DNA of 64,000 bases from Lineus longissimus (Eukaryota > Nemertea > Pilidiophora > Heteronemertea > Lineidae), in contig NC_088319.1 in the NCBI RefSeq assembly GCF_910592395.1, positions 620,001-684,000 of the forward strand, written 5' to 3'. Shown one piece after another: positions 1 through 13,705 of the stretch. Numbering within the stretch: the first letter of the stretch is position 1; each line of letters begins with the position of its first letter. Below the pieces are notes generated by a model, which had not been told where the DNA came from, did not search any database, and saw only the letters and a program-made list of their open reading frames with translations. The position numbers and the translations under genes are program-made.

Positions 1-1341
1 GGAAATCAACAGAGAATGGTTTTGACGAACCAATCAAGTCATACGTCACGTGACGCGAGATCAGCCAAAGGCGAACTCTTTACAAGTTGAACTAATTCGC
101 CAACTTCCGTCATTTCTAAATAAAGCTAATTGCTACTGTGATCGCGGCAAAGAGAGGCTTCCGACGACTGAATTAGCTAATTTAGCGCCACCCCAGATGC
201 CACCACTCAGGCATTTCCTAATTCCGCGATTTAGATGCAACCAAAATGACTGCCACGCTACCAAAATACTTGCACGGGTACAATGTGAAATGCCGTTGGC
301 CTAGAAGTGGTTGGTGATGAAAATGCGCAGATGGTGAGGCATCTGGCTATTTTTATTGCAAAATAATTGGAGAAAAAAAACGTGAATAAAGTGTATGAGT
401 AACATTTTATACACTGTCATACTAATAAGAACTTAAAAACGAAAAAAAACCCACACTGAACTTTTGATGAGGAATAGTTATGTAGTACTGGCAATTTAAG
501 AAGGAGCTCCTGAGGCATTTGAAAGGTTAAATAGGCGACGCTTGTGAATTTGATGCTGAGACGTATATAATGATGTAAGAATAGAAACAATAGGTGCAAT
601 TATCGTTAAAACAATTTTCACGCCGTATAAAGTCTATCAGGTTATTCAGAAAAATATTTTGAACCGTGAGAGGGGACTGCGTGAATCCTATGTAACCCGT
701 CCTCAGAGAAAATACAGAGACAAGATAGTTGAAATGAGACGAAAGCAGTACTGAAAATGGTTGACACAAATTCATAATTGGCGAAAAACTATCAATGTTA
801 AAATGTTACGCCCAGCCTACACAGAGACGAAACGGAGTCAGATCTCAGACACATGAGGTGGCAAGCAGGAAGCGATACTCCACACTGTCGACGGAAACTG
901 AGCAATTTCTAACCCTTTTTTCTGCTCCTTTTCCCTGTCAAATGCAGCTTAATCCTTATCTGTTTAACTTGCCAATAGATCAAGCTGGCACTTTTCGAAA
1001 TCTTCCCCCAGATGTGGCTGACAATTCAATTTTCATTACACCTGATTCTAATTTGCAACCTTTTGATTGAAATTGACAATTACAATTTTCTCGGCGCGTT
1101 TTTAATTTGCAGTTAATTTTGTTCAGTTTAGGCATTAGAATTTTGAAAGACAAAAAGCACTGATTTCGAGAAATTTGAAAACTAGAAGGAATTGACAATG
1201 TACTGCAGTTTAAACAACATTTATACATTGTCTTTGTCGTTCTTCTAACTGTTGGAAGCAGAATGACATTTATTTATAGCGAAGTCGATATAACTTTTGC
1301 CCTTGCTAGTTTAGGTCTAAAGACCACAAAGAAAGCTGATT
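1..1341. other. AT-rich spacer, nothing recognised
   Basis: Short open frames of 60-91 codons occur on both strands, but none has splice context, a signal peptide, repeats or a family resemblance that I recognise. No repeat family of the window is seen here. Confidence 0.4.
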
Positions 1342-1483
1342 CGCGGGGGCCAACGTTATCGAGATATGCCCTGATAACCCTTTGATACAATGGTAGAACA
1401 ATGGAAATTTAGATCTAGGTGCGAGCAGGCTTTGTGTGGCTAGGCCTGAATTCTTTCAACTGCGAGGTAATGGGAATAAAACG
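1342..1483 (-). mobile_element. Family B dispersed repeat, copy 1
   Basis: In reverse orientation it carries the family's order: the aggcctagcc start, the aacaaagcccgct-like block, the caaagggttatcagggc block and a decayed GC-rich 3' block. It is diverged and its ends are approximate. Confidence 0.6.
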
Positions 1484-3150
1484 CAATGAATGCTGATGCC
1501 AACTGCTATACTATAGTAATGCTAATGTGTAAAGAAAACGTCTTTTACAAAATGAAATAGGAAATGTCAGTTCTACGTAGCGCTTTTTACTGTACATTTC
1601 TCAAAGCGCTTCCAAGGTAGAAAATGGCAATGAATATGGTTCTAAGTTGAGATCTGGAAAGTTCCGAAAATACTCTCGGTGACTTGCGTGCGCGTTTCAA
1701 GTTATCGTACACGTGAAATCGGACCGTGAGGACAATGCGCGCCATCAGTCTTCTCACGGGAAGTTGCGAGATCGGACGTGAACTACGGGTACATCAGTTC
1801 TCCAGTAAATTCGAATCCAGTGACCAGATTGGATTTCTAGTGTGATTGTAAAACCAACTGGGTGAATGAAAGTATTGTATGCGCCAGAATGAAACATCTG
1901 TTATGATTCTTTATCGAGGAATGAAGTTGAAACCTCTCCCAGGGATAGAACTTAACCTCACTATCTGCCAATATGTCTGGCCCAATTTCAACTTTCCGCT
2001 GAGTAGGACGACTAATCCCTTAGTAACGGCTATTTTTGTCAGGCTGGAACAAAGTGCCAGTGCACGTGATGTTTTTTTATTAGAAGAGGTACCAGGATAA
2101 TAGAAATTTACTTATGTTGCTTTTTGTCCGTCAGTTCATTCCTATACTGCACCAAAAGGAGACACTTTGTAAGCTTATCTTGGTTAGGGGGATAATCCAC
2201 AAGACCAGTTGTAAGCAAATGATATAGATATCACTGTGTCAAAAGGATGGCCTACTCTTAAGACCCTTGATTAACAATACCCGCAGAAAGCGTGGTGAAA
2301 GTAACTCTTTGATGCAACAATTTATGTATGAAATATGACACAACATTGGGGTATGCATTGCAAAGTCCCAGATTATGCGTAAACTAGCACGATATCCGCG
2401 TAGAATAAATACATCAACACGATATCGAACAATTTTTTCACAAATTTCAAGAGAATGCCACTCGATAACAATTGTGACGAGGTCATAGGTGGTGGTTTGG
2501 CTGAGAGAGTTTTCCGCAAATTTTCAATTTTTTTTTGTAGTTACAAAATTATTCGCGTTCTTCTTCATCATTATTACGAATGCTACTCAGCAATCTGCAT
2601 TCGGTTGCTTTTAAAGATGGCGTTTTTGAATTTAGTTCGTAAATAGAGAGCTCAGAAATATTTATATTTGCCGCCAATGACTTCACCAATGGCAGTTTTG
2701 ACCCGAGTTTTGGAACTCTCTAGGAATCGCCGTGAAGACGCGTCAAGGACATTAGAAGCATAGCTTTTGGTCTTGTTAAAATCATCACGGCTTCTTTCCT
2801 CCCTGCTGACACTGTATGTGGCTTCTTCTTCGAACGTGACAGCTTTACTAACATCACTTAGGATTCGGCTGTCTTGAATATATAACCATACAAGGCCAAT
2901 GAAGGTTGTTTTTTTGTTTAAGCGTGTCTATTTGAAAATTTGGTGGCTTGTTTTAGCTATATTTCAAATTGATTGTTGCCACAAGAATTAGTTTCACCAC
3001 GCTCTCAAACAACAAGAGTCAGTCACAAGAAAATGCTTACTTAAGATTTATTCAGTTCTGTATACATGCATTTTCATGTACAATATTTCCCAGATCATTA
3101 CGTTATTTTGCTCTTTAAAATCATTACGTTTCTTTACCTAGCATTTAATA
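1484..3150. other. Spacer, nothing recognised
   Basis: There are only short open frames and no recognised repeat or exon. Confidence 0.35.
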
Positions 3151-3291
3151 GAATTCAGGCCTAGGCCTATACACTGTTTATTGTCTTTAAACAAAGCCCG
3201 CTCGCACCTTGCCTAAATTATCTTTGTTCTACTGTATTATCAAAGGGTCATCACGGCATCGACCCCCACGAAACAGTTTCATGGGGGTCTC
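3151..3291 (+). mobile_element. Family B dispersed repeat, copy 2
   Basis: This copy is well preserved. It runs from aattcaggcctagg to a 3' hairpin made of gacccccacgaaac and gtttcatgggggtc, which fold on each other over about 12 bp. No target-site duplication is visible. Confidence 0.7.
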
Positions 3292-6210
3292 ATACAAGAT
3301 GCGCGTGAGATTCTTAGAGAAAATCATTACTGTCGAATCTTGCAGAAATGTTATCACGATTTTACATCTACGAGTATGCCAAAACTGAAAAGAGTCTTAC
3401 AAAAATATTATCAAAATTCCAAATCAACGTGTACATGTATAGGAAACTGAATAATATCTAAGGTTTTTATAAGACTCATATCGAGATTTTCTACCTCAAC
3501 AGGAAATAGGAGTATTTCATGACATTCACCCTCTGTGAGTAGTATGAAGATTGCTAAAGGAACATGCCAACCCTTAGCTACCCGTCATTACCATTTTCCC
3601 TCACGTACTCTCAGCAGGGTTTCACATTAGTACGCCATTAAATCTGACCGCACTCTTTGGTTAACTATGCGCTGAATAATTGGATCTCCATAACAATAAT
3701 TAGCTACGTTGTTGGGGTAAAGTATAGATGAGGTTAAGTGGTTGGCATGCAGATTATAGACAGGTTGCGCTCCCTGCCGACTTCCACTTCGATTTCCTCT
3801 CTGAGGTTGACTTACAGTTCATGTGACATTAATTTATGACCCTCTCTATTTCCGCTTCATTTCGGTCAATACATTGATTCTGTTAATCCTGTGTGGCCAT
3901 CGCAAAGCATCCGACAGTTGTGCAGTCCACTGGCTTATTGGAAATAGCCAAATCGCCAAATTAAGTTAAAATTGATTTTCGATTGACGGGTGTCATTTTA
4001 CTCTAATCTGCTGGGAACTGTCTGATCTGAAAATATAAGCGAGTCATCATCTTACCCCAATAGGCCAAGTTAAAAAAACATTCGTTTCTCGACTATCCCA
4101 AAATGCATTGTTTTCAGCTTTTCCTTTCTTGAGGGGTTCAACTTTTTTCTTTACCTGACAAGTTAATAAATGACAGTTTCTTTTAAGCCACAAATAACGC
4201 GTACATTTCTTAATATATGATGCTTTTTCTTTAGAAGAGTAATGCAACCCCAATTTTAGCTCCATAGTCTAAAAAAGTTGAAAATGTAAAAATGTATAGA
4301 AATAGCAAGTGGCACATTGTCACTTTCTTGTAGGCTTCGTGTGTTTTAGGAGTAAGAATGCAACCAAGCCAATTTATAGTGTTCGGGCACATTTGGTGAA
4401 AACATGACTCAAGGTACATTCATTTGAGAGAAGCGAAGGTTATGTGTTTGGTAATGAAAACTGATGTATAAGTCACTGACAACTCATGATCAAGGGACCT
4501 TGGCCACATTTCGTACGAAAGAGCTCGACACGACAGATTATGACAAACGACACAGGTGCGCCGTCGATACAACTCACATGAATTGGGCCGATGATTGCCA
4601 GCGTCTGGACCCATTTGTTTATCTGTCGCCTCACATCAATATCACCAAGGTGACGACAAGTTAATAGGCTTAGTGGCCACTTAATGAGGAATAAGCATCA
4701 GCTAAGCCTAATGAAAGACTGGCGTCTTTGATCCTTTGTTAGCAATGGTCTCTGCTAGGTCCGGTTCAAAGCATGAAGGCATGCGAGGTCAGATTAAAGT
4801 CAAGCTACTAGGTGTGTCATGATAAATCTGACACTTTTAATTTCTTTTCAGCACACGCCGTCAATATGATAAATGTTAGCAACTTTTATCTTGTCTTAGG
4901 AGACAGACGATGATTTTCCGATAAAAGGCCACTGAAAGCCATTCCGAAACATCGGTATCCATATTGCCGTAGAAAAATAACAATTCTGTTTTGTCAAAAT
5001 CTACCAAAAATCTTAAATAAGCCTTTTTTTCATACGATTTAATTTTATCACGCAATAAAACAAATTCAATTGCTGACTTCATCCTCTTCGGCAATTCTTA
5101 ATGCTATATTGAACGCACTGACAATTTGATTGACTTAAATCTTATAAATGGGTATTAATGAAGTCAGTTTCAGTAGTTACTGTCAAGTCGCCAGTGACGA
5201 AAACAGCGGGATTTCTGACTTTAATTGGATAATTAATCAAGATTTAATTGTAATCATCTAATTTAACTACCTCATTTACGGAAGAATACCCCTCTATGAC
5301 TGTTAATTTACATCCTGATAAACTGTTCATGCTGGAGTGTAAATTTAACAACATATTTTCTAAGAATTTTCCGATCCGCCTATCAAAACGAAAATTCTCG
5401 AATAAACAAGATAAAACGATTAAAAAAGGAGAAAGTGTAAATAGCAATTACAAAGACACTGTCAGGTGGATCCTCGTATAATTTTTTACTGCAAACTGTT
5501 TTCGCGAGCGGTTGAACATATTCGCGTGCAGCGAGAAAAACCTATCCTTAACAAGATCAAGACATGGTCAGTATACATTTCAAAGAGCCATGGAAAACGA
5601 TATCACAGATGAGTATTCTTGAATATTCATACCATCACCGCCGATAAACGTGAAAGATATCTGAGACATATTCACAGCCGATGATCGTGAAATGTATCTG
5701 AGACATGCTCATCCAAGCGACTGATTCAAGCGATCTCGTATGAGATACATCCTTGAACTCGTGGACGATTGCAATTGATATATATTTGAATTCCGCTTGA
5801 ATGAAATGAAGCATACTCGATATCTGTTTGAGCATCGCTAGGTAAACGCAAACGTATATGATTATTGATTAGTAGTTACTGCTTCACATGTCCACTGGCT
5901 GTCTTCTGCCATTTTTCCAGGGGGACATTTTCGACTGCGACACCGCTACTGTAACATTCTGGTTCGTCGCGTGATGCTCGACACACGCTAAGTTCAAATG
6001 CCGCTCTGCTTTCACTTGAAGCAAGAATTGTGTTCCAGACCTTTTTTTGTATTTTAAGTGGCTTCCTTTCTTCGAAGCAATTAAAAGTGTAAAACGTGTA
6101 AGGTAATATAGACGATGAGAATAGCGGGCGAGATTCGTATCGACGTGATGAACATGATAATGAACCCAAACATTTTGTGATGAAAGTCGAAATAAATCAT
6201 TAGGTTATTT
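3292..6210. other. Spacer with one short tandem duplication
   Basis: No exon is recognised. At about 5642-5715 a 37-bp unit containing cgtgaaa and tatctgagacat occurs twice in tandem. Confidence 0.35.
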
Positions 6211-6211
6211 T

Positions 6212-6370
6212 GCCGTGGAATTCTTTTAACTGCAGTTAAAAGAATTTAGGCCAAGCCCGGTTTATTGTCTTTCAACAAAGCCCGCTGGCACCTCGGCCTA
6301 ATTTACCATTCTTCTCTTGGGTCTTCTCAAAGGGTTATCAGGGCAAATCTTTATAACATCAACCCCTGCC
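6212..6370 (+). mobile_element. Family B dispersed repeat, copy 3, with palindromic start
   Basis: A family B copy whose left edge, the cagttaaaagaatt motif, is joined head to head with its own inverse. This gives a perfect 28-bp palindrome at 6219-6246. The 3' hairpin is decayed. Confidence 0.65.
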
Positions 6371-6575
6371 CATCGAGGACCTTGCCTGACTGGCTATGGT
6401 TTGCCGAGTTTGTTTGAAAAGATCCGAAGGAATTGTCGTATCTATAACTACTGTTGATGACTGAAATCACTGCGTCCTCAAAGGTATTCTCAACCCAATT
6501 GAACTGCTGTATCAAGTCTGACGTACGCCATGACAGTAACACAGTGATCAGGGTCCGGCCGTTCAAAACAGGCTT

Positions 6576-6672
6576 TGTCACTAACGCTGGCGTTGACATA
6601 ACTTGGCGTTAAGTCTAAGGGCTAAACTGAAGGAGATAACGCCAAGCTGAGATAACGCCAGCGTTAGTGACA
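6576..6672. mobile_element. Short palindromic MITE-like element (family C)
   Basis: The outer 19-bp inverted repeat tgtcactaacgctggcgtt (6576-6594) matches 6654-6672 perfectly. An inner 10-bp pair, cttggcgtta at 6602-6611 and 6637-6646, is also perfect. Diverged relatives sharing gcgttaagtc and ctgaaggagataac lie near 6785-6850, 11385-11510 and 19440-19520. A weaker one lies near 24620-24720. Confidence 0.6.
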
Positions 6673-6867
6673 GCATTTGTCTTGAATAACCGGGCAACTG
6701 GCATCAAATTAATGCAAAAAGAGAGGATGACAGCGAGAATCGATCAGATCCTGTCATCTGCCAAGGCCGGTTCTTCAAAGCATATTTTGTTATTAACTAT
6801 GGCGTTGACGTTAGGTCTATTGGACTTTGCTGAAGGAAACGTGGCCTGATCTCTGGTAAGGGTACAC

Positions 6868-6955
6868 TTTGTTTAAAGACAATATACCGTGTACTGGGCT
6901 AGGCCTGAAGTATTTTGACTGCGCGAGGTGAGGGACATTATAACGTAATGGGAAA
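6868..6955 (-). mobile_element. Family B dispersed repeat, copy 4 (5' part)
   Basis: The reverse strand shows aggcctagcccagtacacgg and the following tattgtctttaaacaaag block. The 3' hairpin half is missing. Confidence 0.55.
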
Positions 6956-8494
6956 CACATGTACATCCCCATGGCAAACATTTCTGAAAAATCTTTAATT
7001 CAGCACATGCGAACCAATTATACTTTTCCCAATATTGGCCCTCATTTCATTAACCCGAAGCTTTGAACACGAAATTTCCATATTGGATTCGGAGTATATC
7101 ACTTTGTTATCGAAATTGAACCAGTCTATAATGTAACCAACGAAACCTATAATTTGCCACATGATGCCCCCAACTCGGAGAGGCAGACCAATAAATTGGG
7201 AGTCGGTGTTTTCAAGGCCTGGATTTCATAGAGTTCATTTTGTCCGTTTTCACATGCCACAAAGTGATATGAAGAATGATCAACTCGCCTCGAAATAGCT
7301 AGCAACATAGGATTCACGATCCCTCAGTCACTTCAAATTCGTGTCGTACCATGTTTTCAAGCTAAAGTCAATAAACAAATATGCTCGTGACAAGTGACAT
7401 GTGACGCGTACACCGTGAAACTTGAATCCTATGCAAGCACAAGGTGGCAATGCTACACAATATGCAAAATGTACGAATGTCAGGCCGACATCATTCTGAC
7501 ATAATTCAGGCGAAGTTCAGGTTGATCGGCCTGACATTCGCGCACTTTGCCAGCAAACGCGTGCCGCCGCCAAACTGCGCGCTCAAAGACTATTGACGAG
7601 ACGATATTAGCCCGACGGCCAAACACTGGTAGCTTCTGATACCTGCTTTTTCGATGTTGAATATTGATAAAATTCGTCGGCTGAATCCGAAATACGGCGC
7701 AGTAATAATTCGCCGAGTTATGGTAATCCAAGTTATTCATACATAAGCTTGTTTTATTCTACAAGGTCAAAACACTGGCCTGGAATTATCCAGGATGATT
7801 TTCTCGATTCGTTCTCATTACCTACAGTAGGATTCGATGGGAACATCAAAGACTCTTAACAAGGTTTTCACCTTTAGATTGATAACATATTATATCATTT
7901 CGTATTGACATGTCTGTGTCTTATCTAATAAGTTCAGGTTGCATGTCTTTTTTCTCTCTAAGAAGTTTGGCAAACTGTTATAGTTTTGTTTGGACACGCG
8001 ACTTTCGACCCGCCTAACTGGTTTGTAAAACACCGACAGGTCCGTATTGGTACACGTCATATGCATCCAAATGGCCGCAAACCGATTATATCTTGGCCCT
8101 TAAGGGGTTAACCATCTCTTGTTGATGTTGGAATCCATACCCTTGATGTTGCAGGGCTTCAAAATCGTCTTATATTACTCAACCACTCTTGATATTGTTA
8201 GCGAATAGGGCTTCGCATGCCACTTTCGCTACCTTTCCGATTTCAAACCACTCGTATGATTAGTGTACTCCGTAACGTAACCTTGTCAACTCCCTTAACT
8301 ACAAATCGTACAGATTTTATCCTTGAGAGCAAAAATACGCGCTGTGGTGGAACAAAACTGTCTTCAAATCGTTATATTTTAGCCAATTTAAATAAAAAAG
8401 TACAGTCATCAGTTGACAAAATTTCTGGTTCCCAAAAGAATCGCAGCAGAATTTTTTCCTGAACTGGCAGGAGCAATTCTCCAGATACACAAAT
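6956..8494. other. Spacer, nothing recognised
   Basis: No exon or clear repeat copy is seen. A gtgacaagtgacatgtgacg motif near 7387 resembles the ends of the Harbinger-like element at 62318-62944, but no element can be delimited. Confidence 0.3.
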
Positions 8495-8566
8495 CAAAAG
8501 GGTAATCAGGGAACTCTTGATTAGAACGACCCCCATGAAGCACGATTCGTAGGGGTCGGGCAAAAA
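8495..8566 (+). mobile_element. Family B dispersed repeat, copy 5 (3' part)
   Basis: Only the 3' end remains: gggtaatcaggg, then cgacccccatgaa and its inverted partner ttcgtaggggtcg. Confidence 0.5.
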
Positions 8567-9344
8567 CAAACGTATGAGTGGAAAGAGTGGGCCATTAAAA
8601 TCTTCAGACTATCGACCGTATGTGTTTCAGTCTTATTTAGCGTGCCCTCAGATCTTACACCATGTCACACTATCTCGCGGAGTACTACCACATGTGATCA
8701 CATTCCTCCTCCTTCGAGCTCCGAAGGGACTTCATTCATCCGCCACCGGATCTCAACGACGTAACCTTAAGCCATTTATCTGTGAATGAGATATCTTGAT
8801 TCTGCGAAGGAAATATCTTGATTATGGGCTTGGCGGGAAAGAGTTCTCCAACAAAGGATTTGACCATTAGGCGTAACCGGAGCGAGCTGTTGCCTGGACA
8901 TTGTTTACGGGGACTCACATCTCCGGTGAGAGGAAGTGCGTGGCTGTCGATGTTGACGCCATAATGACCCTTGTCTCCCAGTGTTTACGTGTCTTCTTGA
9001 GACGGAAATGCGAGAGGAAGTTGATAGATACTTGGTGTATTTTCATTTGGCGATGCATGCAAGTATCTACTACCATTTCAGTTGAGGAGCCTTATATTCT
9101 CCCGTTTGTTTATTTCCGTCATCTCCTCACCTTCCATTACATTCTCCAACACCTCCGCAAAACTGTTAAAGGCAGTGGCAAGAAACCAGGTGACAATCTC
9201 TTATAGCGGGTCGCATACGTATGTGACAACTCACAACTAATGTTGAGGTTCAATCTAAGGCTCAGGTTTCTAAACTTATCAGTCGCGTTATGGGCCGCGG
9301 AGCTGAAGCCTCAAAAGCTTTCGGGAGTGCACGCTTTTGTTTCA

Positions 9345-9444
9345 TAGACTATGCCCTGTAATGCCATTCTTCTGTAGTCTTATCGAAGGGTCAACAGGGC
9401 ACATTTTGATAACATCGATGAAACTGATTTCATGGGGCCGATAG
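9345..9444 (+). mobile_element. Family B dispersed repeat, copy 6 (3' part)
   Basis: Carries gccattcttctgtagtctt, cgaagggtcaacagggc and the ttgataacatcgatgaaac block. It ends in catggggccgatagacc. Confidence 0.55.
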
Positions 9445-9942
9445 ACCTTCACAGGCACGGGCAAATAATCGTGATGTGCGTTATAAAAATAACGAATAAC
9501 GCGCTTTTCTACTTTCTGAAAGATGAAACAATGTCGGAAAAAAGAGACAAAAACTGTCAGAAAAATACTTTACTAATGAAACATGAGAAGAACAACAAGA
9601 TTGAAGTATTACTCCGCTTACTTCTTTATTGTTGTGAATGCATGACGCATGAAGCAGTTTCAGTTACTCAACGAAAGGAATCCTATTTCGTTATCGAATA
9701 GTCACCATTTTTTTAACCGCCAAACGTGTTGGCAAGAGCGTTTTGCGCTGCTCGCAACAAGTTGTTTTGCAAGGCTTCATTTACCCGGCTGTGGCACACT
9801 GAAAGCCATACATGTACAAATGCCGCATAAAACCTATAGCCCACTGTGCATTTCGTCACTATTATTATTTACTACGGTTTCCTCAGATCGCTGATATCAT
9901 TTTAGTGGCAGCGCCGTGACGCGTTTTTTATATCGCTATCAT

Positions 9943-10290
9943 AGTGTTTTTCAGATAGATCTGGCCATAGGTACTTGGCTGACCTCTTGTCACTAAACTG
10001 TAACAGTGTGATCACAAATAGTAATGTTACACAGCCCTGGGTAGCCGGTGTCATAGTTGACCAGCTTTAGCTGATATCGTGAAAGAGTATTGCTCTTAAG
10101 CATTGGTTAGGCCAACCCTGAGTATAATCTAGTGTTGAGCAACACCACTATCTTTTGGTAAATGTGATCTGGTCACATTCCTGAGTTCAACTAATATGAC
10201 TAAGCGCCTTTGGCCAGAAAACACTTGAGTGAGCTAGCATGGGGTGCCAATGAACTTTGTACCTTTGGCCAGAACGATATGAAAAATACT
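9943..10290 (-). mobile_element. Family A MITE-like element, copy 1 (both ends present)
   Basis: It starts agtgtttttcagatagatct and ends gatatgaaaaatact. The inner arms ggccataggtac and gtacctttggcc are inverted. The right end is partly duplicated: ctttggccag occurs at about 10207 and again at about 10262, making this copy longer than the others. It contains the family core tgtgatcacaaatagtaatg. Confidence 0.75.
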
Positions 10291-12984
10291 TTATCTAGGG
10301 GAAAATCTGGTGACGTCTATCAGGCATTGTCTTTAGAGATATTTGACCTGTAAGAAAAGCTCCATTTCCGTGTATAACGTTCTCGCGGGTTTACATTTTA
10401 ACGCGGATAAGCATGAATAGCGTATGAATACCATGCAGTGTAGGGACATTGGCACTTATCCAAGAAACAAAATCTTATCCTGATAATTATTCATGAGAAG
10501 ATGCAACCCAGCCGTATCGGTAGGAAAAACCTTTAAAAATTACACACCGACTCGTTGTATTTCATCGCAAATATAAATTTCAATGCCAAAAATCCAATTT
10601 CCATATGCGATGATTTTGAAAAAACCCATCATTAACCTGTCGGCACTCTTCTTCGTCTCCAACAATATCATTACTTTTTTCAAAATGTATAATCATTAGC
10701 GAACCGCGACAGTTACCTTAAAGAAAGCACAAATTTGCACAAACTGCGACAGAATATTAACATGATATAAGATTACCATTTGTAGAAAAAAAGACTTTCT
10801 TAGTGAAGGCTTGATTGCCTTCAATGAATTCAAATTACATGTTTACGCTTTTTCGGAACTGAATGTCAACATTTTTTTTGGCGACTGTGCGAAAACTACT
10901 GGGCGGATTTCTTCAAAGTTTGATTTTCTTAAATCAAACACTTAATACATAATCAAGCAGTGCCTATTTTATACTGAATCTGGGGAGAACCAGATAAATC
11001 CATGTAATACTATTCTTGATTAAGCTTGGTCCTCATAAACATGAATTGGGGGATCGACCAGATGACTTGCTTCTAAAAAACTGCAGACGGCTGTAGTGAA
11101 GACTTAAAAGACTCCGGCGTCGTAAATGATGCTTTACCTAGCTATTTTGGACTAGACGTGAATTAGACGAGGAAGATAATTGCAATCTCACCAAAGAACT
11201 TCACAAATACTTCGAAAGTACTTATGTTCAGATGAGAAGGTCATGGCGATTACGAGACTGTAACTCGATACGAACGCCGTGATTGAATTCTATATGTAGG
11301 GGGAAGATCCTAATCAATTTTCTAATTAAGTTGTTTGAAATAGACAACCGGGGCCCTGCGCTGATCCCTGATGACATCGGGCTGGGTTGTTCCCAACAAC
11401 ATTATTTTCAACGCTGTCGTTAAGTCTTAACGTGAACACATGGTTTTAATGGGTTTAACTGAAGGAGATAACGTCCTTAAGCATACTTAACGTGACCACT
11501 AGGGGTATAACTTCACGAGTTCTTTTCACTTCTACATATACAAAATAAGTTGTCGAAAGTTTGACGGTGATATTATTGACAAAATTCTTATAAGGCATTA
11601 GCCTTGAAGTGAACACACGTCCATATGGCCCCTATTAATAGCAGAGGCTAAAATGTCGGGCGTTGTTCCATCACGGCACTCCAGCGTCATCTAAAAACTG
11701 CAAGCTCAAAAACTATGTAACAGCAGGTCTACCAATAATTACCGAAATCTTTTTCAGTCGTGTTGATATGTGAGTTAACATTTTAGCTTCTCGGCAAAAT
11801 ATAAGAACATCGCACATGTGTTCTCAACAAAAAACTAGCGAAGGGTACTTTTTCAAATTTTATATTATTTCGATACTACCGATGTTCGTCCTCGAATTTC
11901 CGATAGTAAGTTAGCTGTATCAGCGCGCATTTATCATGATAACTAGATGGAGCGCTGAGTCAGTATCGATGGTACCTTACCCACCACATGTTGCCTCTCG
12001 CGTGTCTTATAAACATCTGTTATTTTTTATCTGTGTCACTGTGTATGTGTCGATAATCATCAAGACATAAAAAATAATATATTTGTCTACAATGAGGTCA
12101 TAGGGAACGACCAGGAATCAAGCCCAGATTGAAATTGAAATTGTGACAATTTTGCGATATTTTACTGGAAACTATTATTTCGGTATAAGATCGTTTACAG
12201 AACTTGTTAGAGTAGTACATGCGTGTTTATCAGCCAGAAATATCCGATATTCACCTAAATCTGGTGAATTGCGGTTCATTCTAAATCCAGGTATACATGT
12301 ATTTTAGAATATTCTAGTCCTAGAAGTGAGTGTTGGGTGCATCGTCAATGCTATCGATGTACCAAACGACCCTCACTAAATCTGACTAACTAAATATTTC
12401 GCCGCGTAATATGACTTATTTGGTTTCATCAGGTTGCATTGCATGCCGAACACCGCAGCCAAAAGTGGCAAATTGCCCGTACCTCTAAGCGGATATAGAA
12501 AAACCCGCTGCACAAACATGTCATTATTTGCTACCAGTTACCAAACAAACGCGCAACCTGCCTACATCCGCTTGAGTCCATCCTTGGTTATTAGCTTGTG
12601 GCGCGTTATTGGGCAAGAGCTCGGAACTTGTGACCAGTCTTGCTGACTAGATACCTCGCGGGCGTGCTCGCCGTCTCTTGGCATTAGCTTCCTTAGTATC
12701 CCGTGGCAATGCGGTGCAAAAGGCGCGTGGTGTTGGCAACTCCAAGCTTGTTAGTGCGTGTTATATTGTCTTTATTCTTTTTGTCTGTGATATGATCGGC
12801 GACGTGACCTGACAAGGGGTTGGTCAACTCTACTTTACCCTTAGCCCTTTATTAAGATTGGTAACAATCAAAATAATGTGACTTGTTTTCCGAGGCAAAG
12901 GCACATTTTGAGGCAGGATTTCATAATTGCCCTGCCTATACAGCTGGTGTAGATTGTTGCTGGAAACGTCTTAAAACGCTACCT
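10291..12984. other. Spacer with a diverged family C relative
   Basis: No exon is recognised. At 11385-11510 the order cgttaagtctt, ctgaaggagataacg and acttaacgtg resembles the palindromic element at 6576-6672. Confidence 0.35.
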
Positions 12985-13112
12985 TTAATTGCCTTGTCGG
13001 CTTAGCCCCATCGACCTCAATGAAGGGGGTTCACGGGAGTCGATGTTATTTAAAACATTTGCCCTGATAACCCTCGATAAGACAGTAGAACAATGGGAAT
13101 TTAGGCCTTATC
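12985..13112 (-). mobile_element. Family B dispersed repeat, copy 7
   Basis: The reverse-orientation 3' hairpin region (catcgacc and gggggtt) is followed by tttgccctgataaccctc, gacagtagaacaatgg and aatttaggcct. Confidence 0.65.
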
Positions 13113-13636
13113 AACTTGAAATGTAGGAAGATTATGTTTGCACCATGTAGCACCGGTTGGACTTATAAATACAAATATTTCCTTCACATGTTCATTGATC
13201 TAGTATAAGAAATGAATCAATGTTCCACTGATATTTCCCGAAGCACGCAGCAACATGAGAAGCAGTGTTTGAAGATTTCCCTTTGTTGGGCTTCCGTATG
13301 ACTTTCCAGGCCCCGAGTTATAATAACACCGATTGATAGGCATCCGTTTGGTGACGTCCCGCAACCCTATACCTTGGGGAAATGAGTAAACTGATCGCTT
13401 ATAGGAAGCCAGCTAAATTAATGAAATCACTCTCTATTGATACGCGCAAGTAATATTGTCAGCCTTTCCTTGGCTTTTATTTTGATTGGGAAACAAGGTA
13501 TTCTGGGTTGAAATCGATACTGTTCATTCTATAAACAGACTATTTCAAGTAACATGTAGTATGTGTTGAAGAGAAAACCTTAAAAAGTTCGCGGTGTGTT
13601 ATTTTAGCATATCTCGCGATGTGTTCAAAAATAATA

Positions 13637-13705
13637 GGCCATGTTTTGGGCTAGTAGTAAATGTTTAACTGTGAGGTAAGGGGCAAATAAATGTAATCAT
13701 CACGT
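13637..13705 (-). mobile_element. Family B dispersed repeat, copy 8 (5' part)
   Basis: A short remnant with ggccatgttttgggctagta and the flanking aactgtgaggtaaggg seen at other family B 5' ends. Confidence 0.4.
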
